Source of the DNA: Streptomyces alboniger | GTDB taxonomy: Bacteria > Actinomycetota > Actinomycetes > Streptomycetales > Streptomycetaceae | NCBI RefSeq assembly: GCF_008704395.1 | Contig: NZ_CP023695.1 | Span: forward strand, 3,534,001-3,598,000 | Direction of reading: 5' to 3' | DNA length: 64,000 nucleotides | Shown here: piece by piece, positions 33,974-42,386 of the stretch | Numbering within the stretch: the stretch's first letter is position 1 | How the letters are laid out: each line of letters begins with the position of its first letter | Notes under the pieces: model-generated | Seen by the model: the letters and a program-made list of their open reading frames with translations, nothing else | Database searches by the model: none | Told to the model about the DNA's origin: nothing | Made by a program: the position numbers and the translations under genes

Positions 33974-34942
33974 ATGAACACCGGCCTGAAGATCACCGCA
34001 TTCGCCGCCGCCGTCGCCGCGACCTTCGGTACCGCGTATGGAGTGGGCAAGGGCGTCGGCCCTGTCACGGACCGGACGCCCGCGGCTCAGCACGGTCACG
34101 GCGAGGAAGAGGGCGCCGGGCACGGCGGCGAGAAAACCGCCCCCGGCGGCCTCCAGATCTCCGAGCGGGGCTACACGCTGGACCTGAAGACCTCGCGGGT
34201 CGACGCGGACCGCGAGGAAGAACTGCGCTTCGCCGTCGTCAAGGACTCCACGGGCCGGAACGTCACCGCGTACCAGCGGGAGCACGACAAGGAGCTGCAC
34301 CTCATCGTCGCCTCACGCGACCTGACCACCTACCGCCATCTGCACCCGGCCCGCGCGGCGGACGGCACCTGGTCCACCCCGGTCGACCTCCCCGAGGCGG
34401 GCGGCTACCGCGTCTTCGCCGACTTCCGCCCCGAGGGCGCGAAGGAGGCCCTGACGCTCGGCGCGGACCTCGCGGTGGCGGGGAAGTCCGCGCCGAAGGA
34501 GCTGCCCGCGCACAGCACGACGGCGAAGGTGGACGGTTACGACGTGACGCTGAAGGGCGAGCTGAAGACGGGCGCGGGCGGCGATCTCACCCTGGACGTG
34601 GCGAAGAACGGCAAGCCGGTGACCGACCTCCAGCCCTATCTGGGCGCCTACGGCCATCTGGTGGCCCTGCGCTCCGGCGACCTCGCCTACCTCCACGTCC
34701 ACCCGAACGGCGAGCCCGGCGACGGCACGACCAAGGCGGGCCCCGGCATCTCCTTCACGACGACGGCACCGAGCAAAGGCGCGTACCGCCTGTTCCTGGA
34801 CTTCAAGCACGAGGGGAAGGTGCGCACGGCGGCGTTCACGGTGCACGCGGGCGGCGCCGGGCACGCGGAGAAGGGCGGAGCCGGGCACGCCGAGAAGGAC
34901 GGCGCCGGGCACGCGGAGAAGGGCGGTGGCCACCAGCACTGA
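33974..34942 (+). CDS. Secreted His-rich copper-associated protein
   Basis: 322 residues from the ATG at 33974 (AAGGAG five bases upstream). The N-terminal hydrophobic segment (LKITAFAAAVAATFGTAYGVGKG) is a signal peptide or anchor. A His/Glu-rich stretch (HGHGEEEGAGHGGE) follows. Two related blocks, ELHLIVASRDLTTYRHLHP and GHLVALRSGDLAYLHVHP, each present an H-x-x-H-x-H-P-like cluster and suggest an internally duplicated domain. The C-terminus has three GHAEK repeats ending GGHQH. Imidazole ligands and shared operators argue for extracytoplasmic copper binding or delivery; the family is not one I can name. Confidence 0.8.
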   Translation: MNTGLKITAFAAAVAATFGTAYGVGKGVGPVTDRTPAAQHGHGEEEGAGHGGEKTAPGGLQISERGYTLDLKTSRVDADREEELRFAVVKDSTGRNVTAYQREHDKELHLIVASRDLTTYRHLHPARAADGTWSTPVDLPEAGGYRVFADFRPEGAKEALTLGADLAVAGKSAPKELPAHSTTAKVDGYDVTLKGELKTGAGGDLTLDVAKNGKPVTDLQPYLGAYGHLVALRSGDLAYLHVHPNGEPGDGTTKAGPGISFTTTAPSKGAYRLFLDFKHEGKVRTAAFTVHAGGAGHAEKGGAGHAEKDGAGHAEKGGGHQH

Positions 34943-34979
34943 CCACCCCCCTGGCGCCACGCACGTGCACCCTGGACGC

Positions 34980-35687
34980 CTACGCGCCCGGCGCCACCGC
35001 CGCAAGCTCCTCCACACTGCCCGACATGACGGCCCGCACATGCTGGGTCAGATGCTCGACCGGCCAGTCCCACCAGGCGAGTTCGAGCAGCCGCGCGATG
35101 TCCTCGTCGCCGAAGCGGCGCCGGATGAGCCGGGCCGGGTTGCCGCCGACGATGCCGTAGTCCGGCACGTCGTCGACGACCACCGAGCCCGAGGCGATGA
35201 CCGCTCCGTGCCCGATCCTGACGCCCGGCATGACCGTGGCGCGGTAGCCGAACCAGACGTCGTGGCCGACGACGGTGTCCCCGCGCCCCGGCAGCCCGGT
35301 GATCAGGTCGAAGTGCTCGCCCCACGATCCGCCCATGATCGGGAAGGGGAACGTCGAGGCCCCGTCCATCCGGTGGTTGGCGCCGTTCATGATGAACCGC
35401 ACGCCCTCCCCCAGGGCACAGAACTTCCCGATCACCAGCCGCTCGGGGCCGTAGTGGTAGAGGACGTTGCGGGTCTCGAAGGCGGTCGGGTCGTCGGGGT
35501 CGTCGTAGTACGAGAAGTCGCCGACCTCGATCAGCGGTGAGGTGACGAGCGGCTTGAGCAGGACCACGCGCTCCTGGCCGGGCATGGGATGCAGCACGTT
35601 CGGGTCGGCGGGCACGAGGGGGGCACCGGGTTCGGAGGTACCGGGTTCGGAGGTACCGGGTTCGGGAGTACCGGGTTCGGAGGTCAT
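34980..35687 (-). CDS. CatB/Vat-type xenobiotic acetyltransferase
   Basis: About 235 residues from the ATG at 35687 (an ATG at 35702 is also in frame). The left-handed beta-helix repeats run through IGKFCALGEGVRFIMNGANHRMDGASTFPF, with the catalytic His of the NHRMD motif, and then VVGHDVWFGYRATVMPGVRIGHGAVIASGSVVVDDVPDYGIVGGNPARLIRRRF. This class acetylates chloramphenicol, streptogramin A or related compounds; whether it confers resistance here is unknown. The N-terminus carries four EPGT[SP]-type repeats from a 15-bp DNA repeat (about 35622-35680). Confidence 0.88.
   Translation of the reverse strand: MTSEPGTPEPGTSEPGTSEPGAPLVPADPNVLHPMPGQERVVLLKPLVTSPLIEVGDFSYYDDPDDPTAFETRNVLYHYGPERLVIGKFCALGEGVRFIMNGANHRMDGASTFPFPIMGGSWGEHFDLITGLPGRGDTVVGHDVWFGYRATVMPGVRIGHGAVIASGSVVVDDVPDYGIVGGNPARLIRRRFGDEDIARLLELAWWDWPVEHLTQHVRAVMSGSVEELAAVAPGA
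35622..35680. repeat. 15-bp tandem repeats at the 5' end of the acetyltransferase gene
   Basis: About four GGTACCGGGTTCGGA-type units encode the EPGTS/EPGTP string directly after the start codon of the acetyltransferase. They are in frame and outside the catalytic fold. Confidence 0.85.
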
Positions 35688-35703
35688 CCCTCCATGATCC
35701 ACC

Positions 35704-36387
35704 TCAGTCGAACAGGCCCAACTCCTTTTCCGTGGCGCCCGCCAGCTCGTACCGCGTCCCCGTCAACGGCCGCCCCGCGCAGATCCGGATGAGGGTGGGC
35801 GCGTCGCCGATGTAGCGGGCCGGGGGCCGTCGGCCGTCCGTGGCGCCGAGGACCAGCGGCTCGTCCCAGCCGTCCACGTCGGCGTGGACCGCGAGGCCGG
35901 GCGCCGCCGCGCTGAACGGCGAGCGGCTGTGCTGCCCGAGGAGCGGCAGCGCGTCCGTGAGCCCGGCACCGGCGTACGCTCCCGGCTTCCCCCACGCCTC
36001 GCGTACGTCACCGGCGTGCACCCACTCGCCGAGCGCGATGCCGTCCAGGCGCCCCTTGGCGGCGGCCATGATGGGCCCGACCTCGGACATGCGGCGCTCC
36101 AGCTCGTCCACGACACGGGAGTTCGGCCAGTCGGCGCACTCGGCGATGTCCCTTTCGTTGCTCTCCGGGCTGAAGACGCCCTCGCCGTAGCGGCTCTCCA
36201 CGACCCGCGTCAGCACGGTGGCGCAGTGCGCGACCACATGCCGCACGGTCCAGCCGGGACAGCAGGTGCGGACCGCGAACGCCTCGTCGGGCGCGGACCT
36301 CAACAGGGGGATCAGAAGGTCGCGTTCGGCCCGCAGGAGCCGTCCGGCGCGCTCAGGTTCGTACGTGTCTTCGGGTGCAGTCGTCAT
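35704..36387 (-). CDS. Mycothiol-type DinB/maleylpyruvate isomerase-like protein
   Basis: 227 residues from the ATG at 36387. The helical DinB-like core has LLRAERDLLIPLLRSAPDEAFAVRTCCPGWTVRHVVAHCATV, with the conserved CPGW.V.d...H pattern, and LGEWVHAGDVREAWG, whose His completes a probable metal site. This is the TIGR03083/MDMPI N-terminal family of actinobacterial proteins, some of which are mycothiol-dependent enzymes. The specific reaction is unknown. The much longer open frame upstream of this ATG runs through several genes on the other strand and is a shadow. Confidence 0.8.
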   Translation of the reverse strand: MTTAPEDTYEPERAGRLLRAERDLLIPLLRSAPDEAFAVRTCCPGWTVRHVVAHCATVLTRVVESRYGEGVFSPESNERDIAECADWPNSRVVDELERRMSEVGPIMAAAKGRLDGIALGEWVHAGDVREAWGKPGAYAGAGLTDALPLLGQHSRSPFSAAAPGLAVHADVDGWDEPLVLGATDGRRPPARYIGDAPTLIRICAGRPLTGTRYELAGATEKELGLFD

Positions 36388-36474
36388 ACCGGAACCCAAC
36401 CGCCCGACACCCGCACCTGGCAACGGCCGGGCAGGACAGATCGTCCCCGGCGGGCGATTGATTACGCTCGCCCC

Positions 36475-37128
36475 ATGGCCCACGACGAGAACCACGAGCT
36501 GCGGGAGCGCTGGCTCGGCACGCTGCTGCGCGCCCGGGACACCGACCGTTGCGTCTACGACCCGTACCGGTTCGCCGACGACCTGCTCGCCCGCTGGGCC
36601 GAACCCCAGCGCCGCTATCACACGATCGCCCACCTCACGGCGGTCCTGGACCACATCGACGTACTGGAGGACCACGCCGACGACCCCGAACTGGTGCGGC
36701 TCGCGGCCTGGTTCCACGACGCGGTGTACGCGCCCGACCGCTCCGAGAACGAGGAGCGCTCGGCCCGCCTCGCGGAGCGGGCCCTCCCCGAAGCGGGCCT
36801 GTCCGACCGGCGGACGTCCGAGGTGGCGCGCCTGGTCCGCCTCACCCTCACCCACGACCCCGCCGACGGCGACCACAACGGCGAGGCGCTGTGCGACGCC
36901 GACCTGGCGATCCTGGCGGCCGCCCCGGACGCGTACGCGGCCTACGCCGCGGCCGTCCGCGAGGAGTACGGCTTCGTGCCGGACGAGGTGTTCCGCGCCG
37001 GCCGCGCGGACGTGCTGCGCCAACTCCTCGCCCTTCCCCGCCTGTTCAGGACCCCGCACGGCTCGGCGAACTGGGAGGGCCCGGCACGCGAGAACCTCAC
37101 GACGGAGCTGGCTCTGCTCGACGCCTGA
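36475..37128 (+). CDS. HD-superfamily phosphohydrolase-like protein
   Basis: 217 residues from the ATG at 36475. The metal site reads RRYHTIAHLTAVLDHI (first His cluster), LAAWFHDAVYAPDRSENEERSA (HD motif) and LTHDPADGDHNGEALCDADLAILAA (the distal Asp). This is the predicted metal-dependent HD phosphohydrolase family commonly named YfbR/'predicted HD' in actinobacteria. The substrate is unknown. It is divergent from the DinB-like gene and shares direction with the GNAT fusion 60 bases on. Confidence 0.85.
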   Translation: MAHDENHELRERWLGTLLRARDTDRCVYDPYRFADDLLARWAEPQRRYHTIAHLTAVLDHIDVLEDHADDPELVRLAAWFHDAVYAPDRSENEERSARLAERALPEAGLSDRRTSEVARLVRLTLTHDPADGDHNGEALCDADLAILAAAPDAYAAYAAAVREEYGFVPDEVFRAGRADVLRQLLALPRLFRTPHGSANWEGPARENLTTELALLDA

Positions 37129-37191
37129 GACCGCACCCCGGACCCCTGAAAACCCGGGGCGCTCCCGCCCGTGTGCCCGTACTCTCTGCGC

Positions 37192-38262
37192 ATGCTGCTC
37201 ATGGGTGGGGACAGAATCGACGAGGCCGTCGCGCACGCGGCGCGGGTGCTGCGTACCGCGGTGGACCGCGACTGGGACGTCAAGGCGGGCGGGCTCGACT
37301 GGAGCTGCCTGGAGACGGCGGAGCACATCGCGGGCGATTTCGTCGCGTACGCCGGGCAGCTGACGGGGCGGGCCACCGACGGCTGGGTCCCCTTTGAGGT
37401 CACGCTCGACGAGGGCACGGGCCCGGAGGGCGCGATCCAGGTGATCGAGGCGACCGGCCGCCTGCTCACGGCGACGGTTCGCACGACGCCCCGCGGGGTC
37501 CGCGGCTTCCACCCCTACCCCTCCGGCAGCGCGGACGCGACGGGCTTCGCCGCGATGGGCGTCACCGAGGTGCTTCTCCATACGTACGACATCTGCGAGG
37601 CGCTCGGCGTCGACGCGGAGCCGCCCGCGGAACTGTGCGGGGCGGTGCTCGGGCACCTCTTCCCGCACGTGCCGCCCACGGGAGGCACGCCGTGGCAGGT
37701 CCTGCTGTGGGCCACGGGCCGCGGTGAGCTGCCGGGACGCGCGCGGCTCTCTTCCTGGCGCTGGCACAACTCCCTCTCCCTGCCGGCCGGTCCGCTCGCG
37801 CTGCGCGAGGTGTCCCCCGCTGCCGCCGCGGATCTCGCCGCGGGCGGCACGGGCGGGCTGACGTGGGTCGAGGGCGGCCCCTTCGACGGGACGCGGGGCG
37901 CCTCGGGGAAGCTGGCGAAGGCGTACGCCGACGGGGTGCACCGCCCCGGGTGGGGCGTGTACGCGCTGGTCCGCACCGAGGACGAGCTGGCGGTCGGCGC
38001 CATGGGCTTCCACGGCCCGCCGGACGACGAGGGGTGCGTGGAGGTCGGGTACGACCTGGCGGAGGCGGCGCGGGGCCGTGGTTACGCCACGACGGCGCTG
38101 CGGTCCCTCGCGGAGTGGGCCCTGTCCCGCCCCGAGGTCACGTCGCTGCTGGCACGGGTGGACCCGGGAAACACGGCATCCGAGGCGGTACTCGCCCGAG
38201 CGGGCTTCACCCGCCTGCCGGACCGGGACGACACGCACGTATTCGGCTTGCGCCAAAGCTGA
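37192..38262 (+). CDS. DinB/MDMPI-like domain fused to a GNAT acetyltransferase
   Basis: About 356 residues from the ATG at 37192 (another ATG nine bases on; an upstream in-frame start at 37171 is less likely). Residues 1-185 look like a DinB-type helical bundle (AGGLDWSCLETAEHIAGDFVAYAGQL ... MGVTEVLLHTYDICEALG). Residues 195-356 are a GNAT domain with VEVGYDLAEAARGRGYATTALRSLAEWAL (acetyl-CoA loop RGRGYAT) and ARVDPGNTASEAVLARAGF. Such two-domain proteins occur in Streptomyces; the acceptor is unknown. A dispersed palindromic repeat follows its stop by eight bases. Confidence 0.8.
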   Translation: MLLMGGDRIDEAVAHAARVLRTAVDRDWDVKAGGLDWSCLETAEHIAGDFVAYAGQLTGRATDGWVPFEVTLDEGTGPEGAIQVIEATGRLLTATVRTTPRGVRGFHPYPSGSADATGFAAMGVTEVLLHTYDICEALGVDAEPPAELCGAVLGHLFPHVPPTGGTPWQVLLWATGRGELPGRARLSSWRWHNSLSLPAGPLALREVSPAAAADLAAGGTGGLTWVEGGPFDGTRGASGKLAKAYADGVHRPGWGVYALVRTEDELAVGAMGFHGPPDDEGCVEVGYDLAEAARGRGYATTALRSLAEWALSRPEVTSLLARVDPGNTASEAVLARAGFTRLPDRDDTHVFGLRQS

Positions 38263-38269
38263 CGGTGGC

Positions 38270-38293
38270 GCCCCGCAGGGGGGCGCGGGGAAC
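38270..38293 (+). repeat. Dispersed palindromic unit, copy 5 (shortened)
   Basis: GCCCCGCAGGGGGGCGCGGGGAAC, matching the 29-bp family over its first part. It lies between the convergent GNAT-fusion and SARP genes, where the stem may terminate both. Confidence 0.75.
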
Positions 38294-38314
38294 AAACACG
38301 GCGAGGACGCCCCC

Positions 38315-41257
38315 TCACCGCCCTCCCAGGGCGAGCCGCACCGGCTCCCGACTCCCCGCCCCCTCCGCGAACGCGGAGGCATAAGCCCCCTCGCCAAGGG
38401 CCTCCCGCACCAGGCGCTCCGCCAGAACGTGCGCGTCGTGCAGCGGCTTGAGCCCCCCGAGCGCGACGCCCGTCGTCCGCAGAAGCCGCGCCGCCGCCCC
38501 GAAGAGGCGAGCCGCATGAGCGTGGTCGCCCGTCGCGGTGGCCGCCCAGGCCATCGTCTCCACCCCCCACACCGGGCCCCACCGGTCACCGATGCCCCGC
38601 TGCCGCCGCAGCGAGTCGCGGAAGAGGCCGACCGCCCGGTGCGGGTCACCGTGGCGCAGCTCCGCCAGGCCCATCCCCCACAGACCCCAGGAGTGCGCCC
38701 AGCCCGCACCGTGCGCGGCGGCCTCCGTCACGTACTCCCGGCCGGCCGTCAGCGCCTGCTCCCGCTCGCCGAGGAACGCCGCCGCCATGGCCCACAGCAT
38801 GCTCGCCATGTGGGCGTCGCCCACCAGGCCCGCGGCCCGGAACCGGTCCCGGGCCCGCGCGAGGAGCGCCACGGCCGCCGCGTCGCCGTGGGCGAGGAAG
38901 GCGAAGGCGCCCTCCATGTACGCGAGTACGCCCAGCGTCTCGCCGTCCGTGGCGCCCTCGCCGAGCCGTACGGCCCCGGCCAGGAAGCGTTCCGCGGCGG
39001 GCCGGTCCCCCTGGCACAGGGCGATCCACGCGGCGAGCGCGAGGCCGCCGACCCGCAGCGGGACGGGGGCCTCCGGCGCCAGGTCCAGCGCGCGGGTCAG
39101 CCACAGCCGCCCCTCTCCGAGCGAGCTGCTGAAGAACCAGTAACGCGTACGCGTCAGATTCGCGGCGATCGCGAGACCGGCCGCCGCGTCGCCCTCCCCC
39201 GAGACGCTGAAGTCCAGCGCCGCCCGCAGGTTCGGCGTCTCCAGGCGGAGCCGGGACAGCCACGCCACCTCGTCGGGACCGCACCAGCGCGCGGCCGCCC
39301 GCGCGGCCATGTCCCCGTAGTACGCGCAGTGCCGCCGCCGCAGCGGCACCTCGCGGCCCAGCTCCCCGAGCCTGCCCTGCCCGTACTGGCGCAGGGTCTC
39401 CAGCATTCGGTACCGGGCCCGGGAGCCGGTCGTGTCGACGGTGAGGACGGACTTGTGCGCCAGCGCGGCCAGGACGTCCACGACATCCTCCCGGGGGACG
39501 TCCACAACGTCCTCCCGAGGCCCGTCCTCGCCGGGGCAGACCGCCTCGGCCGCCGCGAGGTCGAACCCGCCGGAGAAGACGGACACCCCCGCCCACAGCC
39601 GCCGCTCCCGCTCGTCGCACAGGTCGTGGCTCCAGTCGACGACGCCGCGCAGGGTGCGCTGGTGGCGGCGCCCCGTCCGCGCCGCCCCCGTGTCCGACAG
39701 GAGCCGGAACCGGTCGTCGAGGCGTTCCAGGATCTCCTGTGCCGAGAGCGTGCCGAGCCGCACCGCGGCCAGCTCGATCGCCAGCGGAATACCGTCGAGA
39801 CGCCGGCACAGCCGCCCCACCGCCTCCTGGTTGCGCGCGGTGATCCGGAAGTGCGGGGCGCACGCCTCGGCGCGGTCGGCGAGCAGCCGCACGGCCTCGC
39901 TGCGCTCCAGCGTCGGCGGCTCGCCCCGGTCCGTGGGAACGGCCAGCGGCGGTACGGGCAGCAGATACTCCCCCGGAACCCGCAGCCCCTGTCGGCTCGT
40001 GGCCAGCACGCGCAGCCCCGGGGCCGCGCACAGCAGGGTGCCGAGGAGGTGGGCGGCGGCCTCGGCGACGTGCTCGCAGTTGTCGAGGACGAGCAGCAGC
40101 CGGCGTTCCCTCAAGTGTTCGACGAGCACTTCCGTGCCGGGGCGCAGGGACTGGTCGGGGATGCCGAGCGCGTCGGCGACCACGCGGTCGAGAAGACCCG
40201 GATCGGTCAGCGGTGCGAGGTCGGCGAGCCAGGCGCCGTGCGGGTACGCCCAGGAGGCCTCGGCGGCCGTACGCAGCGCGAGCCGCGTCTTGCCGACCCC
40301 GCCCGGCCCGGTGAGCGTGACGAGGCGGGCGCCGTCCAAGAGCTTGCGGGTCTTCCTGAGCATGGCTTCGCGGCCGACGAACGTCGTCGTCTCGGCGGGC
40401 AGATTGCCCTCCGTCCGTGGCCCGTGGGGTGAGTCCGGCGGCGCCGGGGCGGCCAGGGCGGGGTCGGCGGTGAGGATCTGCTGGTGCAGCCGCCACAGCT
40501 CGGCGCCCGGGTCGACGCCCAGTTCGTCGAGGAGCAGCGCGCGGACGGTGCTGTAGCAGTCCAGGGCCTCGCCCTGGCGGCCCGCGCGGTAGAGGGCCAG
40601 CATCCGCTGCGCCCAGAAGCGCTCCTGCAAGGGATGCGCGGCGGTCAGTTCACGCAGCCGCGGCAGGACGTCCGCGTGCCGGCCGAGCCGGAAGTCGGCG
40701 TCGGTGCGCAGCTCCAGGGCGCTCAGGCGACGTTCGTTCAGCGCGGGGACGACTTCCTGGCGCAGCCGCTCGGACGGCACGTCCGACAGCGGTTCACCGC
40801 GCCACAGCGCCAGCGCCTCGCCCAGCAGCGCCGAGGCCCGCTCGGCTGTGCGCGCGGTCTCGGCGGCTCGTGCCGCGTCGACGAGGGCGTCGAAACGGTG
40901 CAGGTCGAGGGCGTCTTCGGGTACGTCGATGGCGTACCCCTGCGCGCAGGTGCGGATGGGGCCCCGGGCGGAGCCGCCCAGGGTGCGGCGCGCCCTGAGC
41001 ACGTAATTCTGGAGGGTGTTGCGGGCGCCGTCCGGCGGCTCGTCCCACAGCCGGGCGATCAGGGTGTCGACGGGAACGACCCTGTTGGCGTCGACCAGCA
41101 GTGACGCGAGCAGGGCCCGCTGCTTGGCCGCCCGGACCACCACGGGCCTGCCGTCGCGGACCACTTCGAGCGGCCCCAGGATCTTGTACTCGAACTTCTC
41201 GAACTTCTCGGACTTCTCGAACTTCTCGGGCTCCGTGTCCCCCACCCCAACAGTCAC
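38315..41257 (-). CDS. AfsR/SARP-family regulator with NB-ARC ATPase and TPR region
   Basis: 980 residues. An N-terminal winged-helix OmpR-type DNA-binding domain (FEYKILGPLEVVRDGRPVVVRAAKQRALLASLL) is followed by the bacterial transcriptional activation domain, ending near residue 265 (ELGVDPGAELWRLHQQILTADPAL). The NTPase begins with LVTLTGPGGVGKTRLALR (Walker A) and has LLLVLDNCEHV (Walker B). The C-terminal 400 residues are TPR-like. It is the large AfsR architecture that senses an unknown signal. The first 20 codons contain four 9-bp repeats giving an EKFEKSEKFEKFE string, so the true start may be downstream of the GTG at 41257. A SARP-like box lies upstream. Confidence 0.9.
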   Translation of the reverse strand: MTVGVGDTEPEKFEKSEKFEKFEYKILGPLEVVRDGRPVVVRAAKQRALLASLLVDANRVVPVDTLIARLWDEPPDGARNTLQNYVLRARRTLGGSARGPIRTCAQGYAIDVPEDALDLHRFDALVDAARAAETARTAERASALLGEALALWRGEPLSDVPSERLRQEVVPALNERRLSALELRTDADFRLGRHADVLPRLRELTAAHPLQERFWAQRMLALYRAGRQGEALDCYSTVRALLLDELGVDPGAELWRLHQQILTADPALAAPAPPDSPHGPRTEGNLPAETTTFVGREAMLRKTRKLLDGARLVTLTGPGGVGKTRLALRTAAEASWAYPHGAWLADLAPLTDPGLLDRVVADALGIPDQSLRPGTEVLVEHLRERRLLLVLDNCEHVAEAAAHLLGTLLCAAPGLRVLATSRQGLRVPGEYLLPVPPLAVPTDRGEPPTLERSEAVRLLADRAEACAPHFRITARNQEAVGRLCRRLDGIPLAIELAAVRLGTLSAQEILERLDDRFRLLSDTGAARTGRRHQRTLRGVVDWSHDLCDERERRLWAGVSVFSGGFDLAAAEAVCPGEDGPREDVVDVPREDVVDVLAALAHKSVLTVDTTGSRARYRMLETLRQYGQGRLGELGREVPLRRRHCAYYGDMAARAAARWCGPDEVAWLSRLRLETPNLRAALDFSVSGEGDAAAGLAIAANLTRTRYWFFSSSLGEGRLWLTRALDLAPEAPVPLRVGGLALAAWIALCQGDRPAAERFLAGAVRLGEGATDGETLGVLAYMEGAFAFLAHGDAAAVALLARARDRFRAAGLVGDAHMASMLWAMAAAFLGEREQALTAGREYVTEAAAHGAGWAHSWGLWGMGLAELRHGDPHRAVGLFRDSLRRQRGIGDRWGPVWGVETMAWAATATGDHAHAARLFGAAARLLRTTGVALGGLKPLHDAHVLAERLVREALGEGAYASAFAEGAGSREPVRLALGGR
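41192..41227. repeat. Four 9-bp tandem repeats at the 5' end of the SARP gene
   Basis: GAACTTCTC/GGACTTCTC units repeat exactly every nine bases at 41192, 41201, 41210 and 41219. Read on the gene strand they give Glu-Lys-Phe or Glu-Lys-Ser triplets just before the DNA-binding domain. Confidence 0.85.
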
Positions 41258-41265
41258 GTTCCGTC

Positions 41266-41337
41266 ATGCTTCCATCACCTGAGGTGAGTGTCGAGTGACT
41301 GTCGAGTGACCGGCGTGACAGGCCTGCTTGGAAGCAT
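41266..41337. promoter_or_regulatory. SARP-like heptamer box between the regulator and the secreted-protein gene
   Basis: TCGAGTG occurs at 41291-41297 and again at 41302-41308, exactly 11 bp apart, inside an 11-bp direct repeat TGTCGAGTGAC. A weaker GCGTGAC follows in phase at 41313. SARP regulators bind direct heptamer repeats (TCGAG-type) at 11- or 22-bp spacing. An inverted pair ATGCTTCCA (41266-41274) and TGGAAGCAT (41329-41337) frames the box. The site is placed to control both the SARP gene and the divergent secreted protein. Confidence 0.7.
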
Positions 41338-41388
41338 TCACAGCGACGGAAAGCAGCTCCATTCGCTTCAGAAAAGGGAGACCGAACC

Positions 41389-41742
41389 ATGAACGAGCCT
41401 CGCCGATCCACCCGCCTCGCCCTCAAGCTCGCGACCCTGGCGGCCGCCGCGACACTGCCGGTGGCGGGCCTCGCGCCGAGCGCGGTGGCGACCCCGTCGC
41501 AGGAGGCGTCCGCGGCCGCCAACATCCTCACGTGCCACACCGATACGGACGGCAGGTGGGGTCACGCGCACTGCAAGAACAACACCAACGTGGTGAAGGC
41601 CTTCCGGGTCACGGTGGTCTGCGGCGTCTGGCCCGACACGTCCGGCCCGTGGAAGACGCTGAGGCCGGGCCACTCCGACGTGTCGAGCGCCCGCTGCAAT
41701 GGCGGCACGGGGGTGGGCAGCGTCGGCTGGCAGGAGGGCTGA
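41389..41742 (+). CDS. Small secreted four-cysteine protein
   Basis: 117 residues from the ATG at 41389, with AAAAGGGAGA upstream. A signal peptide (STRLALKLATLAAAATLPVAGLAPSAVA) precedes a mature part of about 80 residues. The latter contains four cysteines (ILTCHTDTDGRWGHAHCKNNTNV, VVCGVWP, SARCNGG), probably forming two disulfides. No family is recognised. It is divergent from the SARP gene and has the SARP-like repeats about 80 bases upstream, so it is a good candidate for a direct target of that regulator. Confidence 0.78.
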   Translation: MNEPRRSTRLALKLATLAAAATLPVAGLAPSAVATPSQEASAAANILTCHTDTDGRWGHAHCKNNTNVVKAFRVTVVCGVWPDTSGPWKTLRPGHSDVSSARCNGGTGVGSVGWQEG

Positions 41743-42386
41743 CCCCGCCCCGCCTCTCGGCGGGCAGAGCCACTCCCCCGCCCTCACGGCGGGGCCGCCC
41801 GGCCCCGCCTCTCGGCGGCCAGAGCCACTCCGTCGCTCTTCCGGCATGGCCAGCCGGTTCCGCCTCTCGGCGGAGAGAGCCACTCCCCCGGCTCCCCCGC
41901 CCCCCCCCCCGCCACGCGGGCTCCGCCCAACGGCAGACAGAGCCACGGCCCCAACTCCTCCTGCCTGCCTCACGGCACGGCAAGATCCCCACCCACCCAA
42001 ATCCCGCCTCGGCGAGGAAGCAGCCGCTCCCCCGGCTCCCACCCCTCACCGCGCGGCAAGATCCCCACCCACCCGCCCGAACCCCGCCCCACGGCGAGGA
42101 AGCAGCCGCTCCCCCGGCTCCTACCCCGCCGCCCGATGCGGCGAGACGGGCGGGTGGGTGGGAAAGCATCCGCCGCGAAGCGGCGGCCCAAGGACCCGGG
42201 GGTGCCCCGTGGCCGCGAGGTGGGCGGCGGAGGGCAACGCGACGCCGTCGCCGACGCGCACGCGAGGGCCGATGACCCGCACCTGGAGGCCCGCAAGGGC
42301 TGGGCCGGCCTCCTGTCGTGGCCGGGCGCGCCCGCGCAGCGGAGCCGTATGTCGACACGGCCCCGCGCCCCTCAGGGCGCTACCGC
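41743..42386. repeat. Repeat-rich non-coding spacer
   Basis: No gene is supported. A unit of CCGCCTCTCGGCGG...GAGCCACTCC type recurs at 41750, 41805 and 41860, exactly 55 bp apart, with a decayed fourth at 41923. A second unit (CGGCAAGATCCCCACCCACC) occurs at 41978 and 42054, 76 bp apart, with related AGGAAGCAGCCGCTCCCCCGGCTCC tails. An inverted G-rich stretch CGGGCGGGTGGGTGGG at 42147-42162 can pair with CCCACCCACCCGCCCG of the last unit. A C11 run lies at 41900-41910. The G-rich complement could form quadruplexes. Confidence 0.8.

Noticed and set aside
35704..38709. 1001-residue open frame on the - strand
   Set aside because: Only the last 227 residues resemble a protein family; the rest is the antisense of the HD and GNAT-fusion genes.
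41750..41935. 55-bp-phased repeats as a possible CRISPR array
   Set aside because: The units are not separated by unique spacers of uniform length, the repeated part is imperfect and no cas genes are nearby. It is an ordinary tandem repeat.
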